This document shows, piece by piece, positions 1-10,764 of a DNA stretch of 64,000 nucleotides. The first letter of the stretch is position 1; each line of letters starts with the position of its first letter. A program made the position numbers and the translations under genes. Source of the DNA: Verpa conica. Its lineage: Eukaryota; Ascomycota; Pezizomycetes; Pezizales; Morchellaceae. The stretch spans positions 868,001-932,000 of the forward strand of contig JAUFSD010000005.1 of the NCBI GenBank assembly GCA_033030425.1, written 5' to 3'. The notes below the pieces were generated by a model. The model ran no database searches and was not told where the DNA came from. It saw only the letters and a program-made list of their open reading frames with translations.

Positions 1-3000
1 CCCGACAAAAACAATCCAGCCACCAACTGCACCAAGAGCTTTGCAAGCCCCCAGGGCCAATCCATACTGGCGAGGGGTACGCAACAACTATAGGGCCCCT
101 AGTTTCAGCCCAATAGTGAAAAGAGAGGTCGGGGATGAGAGTGGGTTCATGGGGCATAGGAATAGTCGTGGGGGTAGTATGGGAATAATGAATAACATGG
201 GTGGGGGTATAGGGAGAGGGAGGAGAGGTTCTAGGACTGGTGTGGAGGCAGAGAGGCCGGCTGCTAGAGAGGATGTAGAGATGGCAGATGCTCATACTCA
301 TGTCAGGCCAAAAGAGGAGAAAAGGCTGGAAGTATCGCCCAGGGAGCCTAAGGAGGTAGTGCTAGAAAGAAGAGAGCCAACTCCAGAAAAACTACCCCCA
401 CCCCCCCCTCCGCCACAGACTCCTACAATCAAGATCGAAGAGGATCCCGAGGATGAGGAAGATGATGTTTTGTTGACCCAAGCAGATGTGACTTCTAAGA
501 TTGCTGATATCGACAAGGATATTGTTACTCAGGAAAAGAAACTTGTAGAACTGAGTAAACAGAAAGCTCATCATCTTGCCGAGATTGAAAAGATTGACAA
601 CGAGGCTGAACATGCTGCGAAAACCGAAGCCGAGCGTTCTCCTAGGACCATGGAACCAGAGGTCAAGGCGCCTGTTGAGCCCGTAGTCGAAATGGAGCTG
701 GACAAGGAAGAAACAAAGCCAGAACAGCAGCCAGAGGACCATGAGATGCAGGAGAAACAAGACCTACTTGAGCAAGAGCTAGAGGAGCGACAACAGCAAG
801 AGGAGCAGCAGCAAGAGAGGGTTGAGCAACAGCTCCAACAACAATTTCAGCAGCAGCAGAAGCAGCACGAGATGGAATTCGAGCACTCGGAAGGGGTGTT
901 ACGGACACCATCAATCTCGCCATCTCCAACTCCTTCAGCTTCGAATTCACCAACTCCATCTGAGGGTGTATCAATCGGATCCGAATCCGACGGATCGCTC
1001 GAGAACAGCTCGAACAAGCGCCAATTACATCCTGATCTTCCTTTCTACCGTCCTGGTCCTCCAATGAAGCCGTCAGATTATGATTTCTTCCAGGCTAATA
1101 TCGAGGAGCATGAAAATATCAGGGAGCTACTCGTCGCTCACATTTCAGAAGAGAGGAAGGCTGCGTACGAAAAGGAAACTAGTCTGAAGCGCAAGTTCAC
1201 AGATTTGTTTGGAACATGGTACGGCGAATATCGGGAAATAGAGAAAGAGTTTACCCGTAAGAAGAAAGGCAACTCAGAACCAGCAGAAATCGGAATTTCG
1301 CCTGTCCTCACGACCATAGTTGCGTCAGAGACAGTTGGAAGACGAGCCGGAAGAAATGCCCCATCTGATGTAGTTAGGAGTGAAGCTGAGATGGAACAAG
1401 TTCTCAAAGGTCTAGCTGAAGAAGAACAGCAAAAAGCTGCGGATACAAAAGCAAAGGATCAAAATGCAAGGGAGGCTGTTGTTCCGGACATGATTATGGA
1501 TCCTACAGAGATGTTGGTTTTTAAGGATACAAATAGGCTACTCAGAACCAATAGTGATGTGTTAACGGCATTTCGGTATGATGTCCCTGCTGACGACTGG
1601 ACCGATATGGAGCATAAGATCTTTTGTGATCGGTATGCGATGTTTCCCAAACAATGGGGGAGGATTGCTCAGGAGATTGACGGCAGGGATTTCAAAGCGT
1701 GTATTCTTCATTACTATATGACTAAGAAAACATGCAGCTACAAGGAACTTGTCAGGGGTCCGGGTAAGAGAGGAAGGACAAAAGGGAGGAGAAAGGCAGC
1801 GAGTAGTCAGAGGACAAGGCAAAGTGCTTTAATTGCAGACTTAGGAAGAAGAGGAGGGGTTGGTGAGGATGATGAAGGTGCTGATTCGGAAGATGTTACT
1901 CCTGCTGCAATGACAGAGACTGGGAGGCCAAAAAGAGCTGCGGCACCTGTTTTCGGTATTGATGCAAATAACAATAGCAATAACAATAACCTTGACTCAG
2001 AGTTCCTGGGGTCAAATGGAGGCGGGAAGCGAGGCAACAGGGATTTAAAGGGTGGAGATGATGATGGGGAGAAGAACGAGAGGGGTACGAAGAGGACGAG
2101 AGGTGGCAACAACGGTGGGCGAGAGAAACAGAAGAGGGTCAAGACACCGGCAAATTTACCAGTTCAAGCTACACCTCAAACACCTTCTCAACCTATTTTG
2201 GCCCCAGTTCCCGAGAAAGTTGAGAAGGAAGAGAAAAAGAAAGCAGATCTTGATAAGAAGGAGTCTGATGCAGTCAATGCACTAGCTGGGATGGGAATGG
2301 CAGGTGCTATCGATATTTTATCAGAGCCTATGATTATGGAGGAGAAAAAGCCAGTGATCATTCAACAGCTGAATCCCCAGATACAGGTTCCAATTGAGCA
2401 ACCGCCGACGCCTCTTCAGCAACCCCCTACTCTTCCCACTACACCTGTACCTCTACCACCACCGACGACACCGACACCAAAGAAGGATAAAGGCGATAGG
2501 ACAGAGAAGCCTGCGCAGACTTCGAGTTATTGGAGTGTACCGGAACAAAGCGATTTTCCACATTTGCTAGCATCGTTTGGTACGAATTGGGCTCAGATTA
2601 GTCAAAGGCTCGCGTCCAAAACCACCGTGATGGCATGTAGAATCACTCTGTTTGTTATTAATTGTTTGAGTACTAATGGTGGGGGTTATAGGTTCGTAAT
2701 TTCTATACAAGGCAGGTTGAAAATGGTAAGTTAGAGTACAAGGAGATCGCTGAGGGGGCAGATCGCAAAATTAAGGCTGGCGAGGCTACTCCCGAACCTC
2801 CAAAACCGGCTGCGTTGCCTAAGAAACGATATGAGACTACCACTGGACCACCAAGAATGATTATATCAAATGCAGATCCTTCGGCGACACCCCCACCACC
2901 AGGTTCATCAGGGACACCAGGGCCGTCTGTCGTACCCTCACTCCCTAGTACTCCTACCCCCATTCCGACCCAGATCCCAGTGCCAGTGCCAGTGCCAGTG

Positions 3001-4656
3001 CCAGTACAGGTACAGGTACAGGTTCAACCTGCTGCTCCTGTACAAGTTCCTGCTCCGCCTCAAACTCCTGTTTCTATCAAGGAAGAAGTTGTAGTTAAGG
3101 TCCAACAGCCTGTAGCCCAGCCTGCAATTCCGCCGCAGCTACATTCGCAGCCGGCCACACCCCAATCATTGAAGCCAGTGGAGACACCTATTCGGCCTCC
3201 TCACTCTACGCCTAATCCTCCCCACCCTCCTACTCAGCTGCAACAGCCAGTACCTATACCAGTTTCAGTTCAAATGAAGAATCTGGTCAGTAGGTCGACT
3301 GAGAAGTTTCAGGAGAGACTCAATGGTGGAAGGGCCCACGGAGGGCTTTCGGACAGGGCTCAACAAGAGGGGGTACCAGAGAAGTTCCAAGAAAGATCCC
3401 ACGGGGGGGTATACGGGGTGTCTCATGGGGGATCGCAGGAAAGGTTACAGCGTGGGGGGTTGCAAGAGAGAACGCAAGACAGACGCGAGATATTTGTAGA
3501 AAGGCAAGTGGGGGGGCCACATGATAGACATCTACAGGACAGGGCGCCCGAAAGGATATCCGGAGGAATGACTGAAAGGATACCTGGTATTGGTGAAAGG
3601 GCTGAACGGATTTCGGAGAGGATTTCGGAGTCTGAGGGGATGCCCGAGGGGCATGGGAGAATACCTGGGGGGGTGCCCGGGAGGGTGCCCGAGAGAATGT
3701 CTGAGAGGATGCCCGAGAGAATGTCTGAGAGGATGCCCGAGAGAATGTCTGAGAGGATGCCCGAGGGGGTGGCCGGTAGGGTGGCCGGTAGGGTGCCCGA
3801 TAGGATGCCCGATAGGATGCCCGATAGGATACCCGATAGGATGCCCGAGAGGATGCCCGGGGGGGTATCTGGAAGGATGCAAGAGCGGCCGCTGGAGAGA
3901 CAGGAAAGGTTGCAGGAAAGACCACCACTACCAGAAAGATTTGCTGGAGGGTTGCATCAAAGTCCCCCAGTTACTCCCCAGCACCCAACAGCACACACTC
4001 ACGGGCACACAAGGTCGTTGTCGCAACAAAACCCTACCATTCAACAGAAGATCCAGGGCCAATCCCAACAGCAGATTCATGCCCCCAGCCAACCCCAGCA
4101 TGTACAACACCGGGGGTATTTCCCAGAGCACCACCACCAGCGGACGCATTCTCAGCCGTCTTCCTTGTCATCGCAACAAACTTTCACTTCTGCATCCCAG
4201 CAGAGACCTAATCATTCCCCTGTTACTGGACCTACAGTTGAGCAGAGGCAACACAATCCTCCTGCTATGGGTCAGGGGCACCAGAATCCTCCCGTGCAAC
4301 AAAGCCACCCGAATACTTCATCGATGCTACAAGCTCAACAGGGTCATCCTTCTCAACAGCAGTTGCAGGCGTCAACAACTCGTCCAACATCAGCACCATC
4401 AGCAGTCCACTTGGCATCTGGGTATCAGCCACCCCTATCTGGGCCTTCTCAGCACCAAGTACCACGTTCCCAGACTCATCAGTCCCCAGCGAACCCAACC
4501 CCTCCACCGTCGGGGCCTTCTTCAAAGCGGCCGACAAGTATCGACTCTTTGCTTAACCCAAAAGAGGACCCACCAAAGCCGCGGCCGCAGAGTGGGTCGG
4601 CATACTTTACCCCACAGACAAGGCCACAGACAAGGCCGCAAACCCCGCAACAGCAA

Positions 4657-4694
<38 letters not shown>

Positions 4695-4695
4695 A

Positions 4696-4750
<55 letters not shown>

Positions 4751-5637
4751 ATCATCATCATCACCATCAACAGCAGCAGCATTCACAGCTTCAACACCCG
4801 CAGCCTCAACACCTATCCTCACAGTATTTATCTCAGCATCAACATTCGCAGCCTCAGCCTTCGCAGCCTCAGCATTCACAGCCGCAACATTTGCAGCCCC
4901 AACCTCAGTCTTTGCATACGCAGCAAAGAGAGCAGCCGAGGAGAGAACTCCAATATGAACAATCCCGTGACAGCCGCCAGCAGCTATCAATGATGGGGGG
5001 TAGCCATGCGCTTGCGATGCCAAACCAATCCAGGGCACAGACCTTATCAACAGTCTCCGGGCCTCGGGAATCACCCTACTCGACACCCCCATTGCGTGAG
5101 CCTGCTTACCAGCCTCCACCACCACCCAGAGAGCCTGTTGCATCATACTCTTCGGCACCTTTGCGTGAGCCTGTTTCATATCCTTCTGCCCCGTTGCGCG
5201 AGCCGACGCCTCAACCTTTCCCCCAACCGGGGCACAGACCCACGTTGTCTGGTTCGCACCAACAGCCGGTGCCGATGTATAATCATAATCGCTCTCACCA
5301 CTATTCCCAGCCCCCGCAACGGCAAGGCACGTACTCTCCGTATCAGGGTGGAGCTCCATATGCACCACCGCCGTCAATTCCACCTCCATCTCACCATCAG
5401 CACCACCCTCATTCACAGCATCAACAACAGCAGCAGCAGCACTCGCACCACCAACAGCAGCCCCCCCCTCAACATCCCCAGCAGCAGCATCCCCAGCATC
5501 ATCCCCAGCAACAGCATCCGGGATCACTAGGGCATCCGTTGCAGCAGCAGCATCCACACTATCCGCAACACGGCCACAACACACCGCCGCCACAACAGTC
5601 ACGGGATTATCATCATGAGACATATTATAGACGGTGA
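1..5637 (+). CDS. SNT1: Snt1/NCoR-like SANT-domain co-repressor, 5' truncated by the window
   Basis: Probable scaffold of a histone-deacetylase (Set3C/NCoR-type) complex, acting in the nucleus. The frame is open from base 2, so the start lies upstream. Exon 1 runs to 2632 and exon 2 from 2692 to 5637 (stop). In order: an acidic, Q-rich N-part with coiled coil (about 480-870); the conserved block starting LPFYRPGPPMKPSDYDFF (about 1036-1260); a first SANT domain (DDWTDMEHKIFCDRYAMFPK, about 1592-1750); and a second SANT (YWSVPEQSDFPHLLASFGTNW) that is complete only when joined to VRNFYTRQVENGKLEYKEIA in exon 2. The C-terminal 900 residues are low complexity: PV repeats, a MPERMSER array, a 34-Q run, and H/Q/P-rich sequence. 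Reading past 2632 without splicing destroys the second SANT, which supports the join. The paired SANT layout is that of Snt1/NCoR; the complex membership is inferred from the family. Confidence 0.85.
2633..2691 (+). other. Non-canonical GC-AG intron in the second SANT domain
   Basis: The donor is ATG|GCATGT and the acceptor TTATAG|GTTCGT, 59 nt, with a TACTAAT branch-like site at 2671. The join is phase 0 and restores a continuous SANT domain (KTTVM then VRNFYTRQ). The nearest GT (2636) would put a stop codon right after the join. Confidence 0.75.
3669..3860 (+). repeat. In-frame degenerate 12-nt tandem array coding for M-P-E-R / M-S-E-R units
   Basis: Units such as ATGCCCGAGAGA and ATGTCTGAGAGG alternate, then drift to GCCGGTAGGGTG and CCCGATAGGATG. 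The array codes for (MPERMSER)n, then GVAGRVAGRV, then PDRMPDRM. The period is a multiple of three, so other frames also stay open and give long spurious repeats on both strands. Confidence 0.9.
4648..4749 (+). repeat. Polyglutamine tract of 34 mixed CAA/CAG codons
   Basis: 34 consecutive Gln codons, mostly CAA and CAG in short alternations, followed by Asp and a His run. Mixing of the two codons usually limits slippage, but the tract is still a likely length polymorphism. Confidence 0.95.
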
Positions 5638-7334
5638 AGATAGTGTTTAATGTTTGGGTTTTTTTTGTCAGGAACTGAAGATGATTGTGGAATTAAATGC
5701 AAGGTTGCTATTTTGATGGCCTGAAAGGACTTTTTCTAAGTTAAGTGTGGTATAAAGGGGGATTAACGAGTTGATGATATATTTTCTGTATGGTGGTGGG
5801 TTGTAAAGTTTTGTATTAGGTTTAGTTTTTCTGTTTTTCCATTTCCTGTTTTTTCTGTTTAAAATATTATCTTTTTAGCATAGCATTTCCTTTTCTATTT
5901 GTGTATTGGGAGAAGGTTATGGGGAGTATTTTTTTGTTTGGGGGAGAAGTACAGGCTTGTCCGATTTGATTTGGAGGAAAGGAGGGTTTCTAGCGGGCTC
6001 TGTAGATAAGTGTTGGGATTAAGCAGTATGTAATTCAATGTGTGATATGATAGCGTGCTTTTTTTGCTTTGTTTTTGGTGGGAGTTATGCTAGGTATTGT
6101 ACATGTAAAATGTACAGTTGTCTCTCTGAATCTGGCTGTGATGTAACTACTTGGTAATAAATAGGTAGTTTAAGGAGAAGAATTTGGCAACTGAGCTTTG
6201 TAACGCGATGAGCCTCCCCTAAACCTACCCTATAAAGTAGTAAAAATCTGAGAACGGGCAATTACCTCTATTGATAGTTCGGTTAAATGAGAAAGAAATT
6301 CTGTAACTCAGTAGGTGTTGTATTTATGGAGGGTTTTTGCGTTCCTCTTGGTTTCTATCCCGGGGCCAAACTTTTTTTATGGACAGGTAAACTCCCGCGT
6401 TTACTCTAGGATTTAATACTGATTAGGATGCTGTGAAGCTTAGTTGATTGTTTCGGGAATAGTACCCTGGAGTGAGATCATAAATCACTCCGACCTGCAC
6501 AAATTTCTCAACGAGCATGTACATATGTATGCTCCCTTCCCCTCTCGCTAACTTTATTGATTTATATGGGCTAGGTTGATGCGAGGTATGGTGACTTGTA
6601 TTGCGTAAGCGTGGCATATTAGGCCTGCTCGCCTTCGAATGCTCTTACAGGATTAAAGTTGGGTTTTCGTGGAGCGTCAAGTACTTAGTGATATCTTTAT
6701 CTGTAAAAACAAAGCAGAACAATTTAAACAGGTTCACATAATCCAATGTTTTTACCAGTTGGTTGGCCCAGTACCTTTCCCAATCCCACGGCTATGGCAT
6801 AGATGGGGTGATGGCACCGGTTGCATGGTAGCCGGGACTGCTTTGAATCTGTAGGAAACGCCTACGGCTGGATATTTCCGGGGACATGGTGGAGGTGGTG
6901 CATGATACTCGGTTAGAAGTTGGATCTGTGGAATGCTCTATCGTTCCTGTAATAGATGGTGTCGTGGGGAACTTGTGATAGGCTGGTTTTGATGTGAACT
7001 GTGGTTATCAGCTGGGCGCATGGTCTAGGCCTCGCTTCTGCTGTCAATTATATAAAAATGGTTATTAAGTAGACTCCGATTTCTCTAGCGTTAACCCGGC
7101 TTGTGCATACGCATAAGCCATTGCCAGCTACCTGGCGATGGCTTGGGCGGTGAGGAATTACTTACTACTCTAGACCAATTTTGCGGTGGTATATGCATTA
7201 GCTAAAAGTCACTGATAGTCCCCTTAAAATAGATGAGGGGGCTCTCTAGTTATAAGAATATCTATATATATATAGTTGAAGCCCTTGGATATCCATCTAC
7301 CCGATAAAAGAGCAACCTTGTCTTTCTAGCTACA
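5638..7334. other. Intergenic region, 3' flank of the SNT1-like gene and promoter of the FAD oxidase
   Basis: No supported gene. T-rich sequence follows the stop codon (5640-6110) and probably includes the 3' UTR. Short open frames at 6423-6617 and 6669-6854 have no recognisable features. A strong hairpin lies at 7115-7144. A TATATATATA stretch near 7261-7275 could be promoter sequence for the downstream oxidase. Confidence 0.6.
7115..7144. other. Short perfect-type hairpin upstream of the FAD oxidase gene
   Basis: The left arm AAGCCATTGCCAG (7115-7127) and right arm CTGGCGATGGCTT (7132-7144) pair over 13 bp with a single G-T wobble and a 4-nt loop. It lies about 190 nt before the oxidase start codon. 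Its function is unknown; it could be an operator, a transcript hairpin or a relic of an inverted repeat. Confidence 0.6.
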
Positions 7335-9165
7335 ATGGTTTGGTACTGTCAAAGCCTTTTCTGGGCTTACGCCCTTTTGTTTAGTATGATTTCGGCAGTG
7401 GATATTACTACGACGTGTATCAGTGAAGGCTATGAAGCACATGGTTTGCATTGTGTTAGTAGTTGTAGATAAACGTTTGTATCAAAGCTGACAATAGTTT
7501 AGTGCAATCTGCTCGAGAGTGCTTTTGGGGATACTCTGTATCGTCCTTCGACAAGCGAATATACGGTTGAAAACACATTCTGGGGTATATGATAATGGTA
7601 TTTTTCATCTGTAGGTTGATGTTAATATCTTCTGTAGCTTTGCAAGCCAGTCTATCACCAATATGTATTCTGGTGCCAGCCTCTACGGATGATCTTTCGA
7701 CTGCGGTCAAACTTTTGACTGGGGACTCCTGCACATTTGCTATTCGTGGGGGTGGCCACACAGCTATCCCTGGCTGGGCAAATACCAATAGCGGCGTCCT
7801 CATATCCATGCATTCTTTCAAAGAGATTACTGTGAAAGACGACTATGCGAGGGTTGGTGCTGGAAACCTTTGGGGAGAGGTTTATTCTGGCTTGGAAAAA
7901 TACAATTTAACTGTTGCCGGAGGGAGAGTCTCGGGAGTTGGAGTTTCGGGTTTCATTTTAGGAGGTGGATTGACATTCCTGACTTATGCGCAAGGGTTTG
8001 CCTGTGATAATGTTAAGAATTTTGAGGTGAGTTTAAGCCCTAGGAGACCAGCCAAGGATAATAATTCTGACAATCACTCCATAGCTTATCAATGGGCAGG
8101 GGGAGATTCTCCAAGTTAACGCTGAATCATACCCCGACCTTTTCAAAGCCCTGAAAGGTTCCTCGAGTAACTTTGGGATAGTTACTAATTTTGATCTCTA
8201 CACATTTCCTCATCAGTCAAAAGTCTTCGGCGGTACTTATATATATAGCGAAGATAAGATACCTGAAATTCTTTCAGCAGCCAATGATTTCGCTATTACC
8301 GGGGCTATTGAAGATACCAAATCCCATGTTATACCAACATTCGCGTGGACCAAGGGAGCAACAAATATCACAGCCGCAGTAATCGTGTACTATAATGACG
8401 AAGTCGATAATAATAGCCCTCCAGAAGTACTGAGGAACTTTACTGATATAACTATGGTGACAAACACTACAAAGATGCAAAACACCTCAGAAGTAGCTTC
8501 TTCTGTTGGGTACCCTGATACTGGATTTAGACAATTTCTTACGTCAATTACAGTGATTGCCGATGAAGCATTATTGATAGAGCTCGATGCACTCTGGAGG
8601 GAAGGACTAGAGTTATTAAAGCCTTATGTTGCTGCTTCCGTCTTTGGGTGCCAGCCAATCCCTATCACAGCTCTCGAGGCTGGTTTTGCGAGAGGGGGCA
8701 ACTCCATGGGATTTACACCTGAGGACAAGAATCTTTTGCGTAAGTTTCATTTATAAATATCCCTCCTAGACTCGTGGTTACTTTTGAGTGCATACTGATA
8801 AATTTGCATTATTTTAGACGTATTCTGGTTTACTTCTTGGACTGGTGCTACATTGGACCATAAGGCTATCAGCACGACGAAGAGAATGGTTGCCAAGTCC
8901 ACCCGCATAGCTAGGAAGAAGGGCCTGCTTCATAAATTTCAGTGAGTTTCATGTATAAGAATATATAGGGCGGTTCGGGGCTAACGTGTATTGTTTTTAT
9001 AGATATTTAAATTATGCATCGGAAGACCAAGACCCAATCGCTTCATACGGCAAAGAAAGTGTTAAAAGCTTGAAGAAGGCGAAGGCGAAGTATGATCCTG
9101 ACGGTGTTTTCATAGATTTAGTCAAAGGTGGATTCAAGATCCCGGGATTTGAAGTGGAATGGTAA
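7335..9165 (+). CDS. Secreted FAD-linked oxidase of the berberine-bridge (BBE/PCMH) family
   Basis: Oxidises a small alcohol, sugar or alkaloid-like substrate with covalent FAD and makes H2O2; the substrate cannot be told. Exons 7335-7454, 7503-7584, 7638-8026, 8085-8739, 8818-8941 and 9003-9165 give 510 aa. A hydrophobic signal segment (WAYALLFSMISA) starts the protein. The PCMH-type FAD domain has FAIRGGGHTAIPGWAN, whose His is the expected flavin attachment site. GGRVSGVGVSGFILGGGLTF has no Cys where bicovalent BBE enzymes carry one, so a single covalent link is likely. The BBE C-terminal block is YLNYASEDQDPIASYGKESV. All five introns are short with GT-AG ends, and each join keeps phase. 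The first intron (7455-7502) is the least certain; the resulting Cys-Cys-x-Leu start of the mature region is usual in this family. Confidence 0.85.
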
Positions 9166-9910
9166 TTGAGTAATAAACGCCATTTGACTCCCATTGAGGT
9201 TGTAGTATCTCGAGCTTTAGCCATGTGTGTAGTAAGACAGGGTGAGACAAGAGGGGGGCTATCTCTGGCTATGTAACCATCCCCTCAATCAAAGTTGGAA
9301 GGTTAAATGTACTTAATGATATAAACACTACACTCCCTATTATAAATAGGCTAGACTGAAGTAAGTAAACATGCAAATAAAATATCTAGCTATTTTTTAA
9401 TTCACCAATAACGAAAGTGTAGAATAACTATTGGCGTTGTACGATTCATACGTATAGTACGGTACCTAGGTCGGATTTGGCTGAACAAAAATCGAAAACC
9501 GCTGAAAGCTTAAATGTCCCAAGATCTCAAAGTAGCCTTATATCAGTGAAATTTAGCGATTATAGAGGGCTAAAGTAAAATTAAAAAACCATAATTACTA
9601 TTTAGCAGTGACATATATTGTATATGGGTGTACAAGGTGGTGAAATTGGCATCAAATCCGATAACTGGTCCTTAGAGTAAGGAAAAATTACTTCTTTTGC
9701 TGTGATCGCGATGATACGCAATCTCATAGCTCTAAGTTTCGTGTTATCAGCCCCTCGGCCTAGAGACCATTCCTTAAAGGATCAGACCGGAAATATAATA
9801 AACATTATTTTAAGTGGATTAGATTGTGCTCCAAGTAGGGGTTTGTTGGGTTATGGCTGGTAGCGGTTGATTTATAGGAGGTTATAGGTATGTATGCACG
9901 AGTAGGTATA
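9166..9910. other. AT-rich intergenic spacer before the palindromic element
   Basis: No gene seen. The sequence is AT-rich with no long open frame, and would hold the oxidase 3' UTR and the left flank of the element at 9911. Confidence 0.6.
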
Positions 9911-10495
9911 CATGTTCTGGCCCGTTCAGGGGACGCTGCCTATCGGGGGGACGTCCCCTGAACGGGCCGGCCTGTTGGAGGGATATCCCCCCAATGGGCT
10001 ACCTGTTGGGGGGATATCCCTCCAATGGGTAGCTATAAATCAGTTTTATAGGGCATCCCCTCAATGGGCTACCCATTGGAGGGACACACTGCATCCCCTG
10101 AACAGGTAGACAGCTATTTTACTCTATTAAATCCTATTTTACTCAAGTACATTGCTTATAAAGCACCCATATCTATCAGATAACATATAACTATTATTTG
10201 CTACTAAAAAGCGCCCACAATATAAAAATCCCTAGAGACAACAATGCATGGTATAAAATCACAAAAAATCTTAAAATAATCTCAGGATAGGCTGATATTT
10301 TTCTGACTACTCACTTAATTTATTTAGGATTTCCTGTATTAATTGAGCTATGATTTATCACCTACCCATATGGGGGACACTGGTATCCCTCCAACAGGTA
10401 ACCCATTCAGGGGATGCCTACCTGTCCGCTCCCAGGCTGGCCCGTTCAGGGGACGTCCCCCCGATAGGCAGGTCCCCCCAACGGGCCAGAACATA
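9911..10495. mobile_element. MITE-like non-autonomous inverted-repeat element, copy 1, built from GACGTC-centred palindromes
   Basis: About 585 nt. The left end CATGTTCTGGCCCGTTC and right end GGGCCAGAACATA are inverted repeats. Pairing extends inward for about 60 nt with small gaps: GCCTATCGGGGGGAC at 9938 is matched in inverse at the right end. The GC-rich arms consist of imperfect palindromes such as GGGGACGTCCCC and their GATATC variants; the core (about 10110-10360) is AT-rich. It has no transposase and only short frames. TA lies directly before the left end and CA follows the right end, so a TA target duplication is possible but imperfect here. A second copy lies at 46116-46516. Confidence 0.8.
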
Positions 10496-10764
10496 CATAT
10501 GAGGGTGGGGTTGTGCCCACTCTCAAATCTATTAAACAATATATTGTTTAGTAATATGTTTTCTCACAAGATTTCTGCTTATCTCGAGTTGTGTACTTTG
10601 TGCTCGTGAAAAAAATGACATTACGCATACAACTATATACAGACCCAGGGCCGTTCAACCAGATCAAATCCAAAGTAAAAATATCGTACCCAATGCGGTA
10701 AAAACAAAGCGCCTAGACATAAGCGGGATTATATATGCTACCGGGGAAGACATGATATTTCTTC

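Noticed and set aside
3590..4993. A 467-codon plus-strand frame overlapping the Snt1-like gene, rich in Cys-Pro-Arg-Gly repeats
   Set aside because: It is the shifted reading of the MPER/MSER array and the CAG tract, whose periods are multiples of three; the SANT-containing frame is clearly the coding one.
4522..5623. Minus-strand frames coding for poly-Leu and poly-Ala/Val
   Set aside because: They are antisense readings of the CAA/CAG tract with no independent coding evidence.
9912..10609. Open frames inside the first palindromic element (9912-10109, 10343-10609, and a minus frame)
   Set aside because: They consist of translated palindrome modules and resemble no transposase; the element is non-autonomous.
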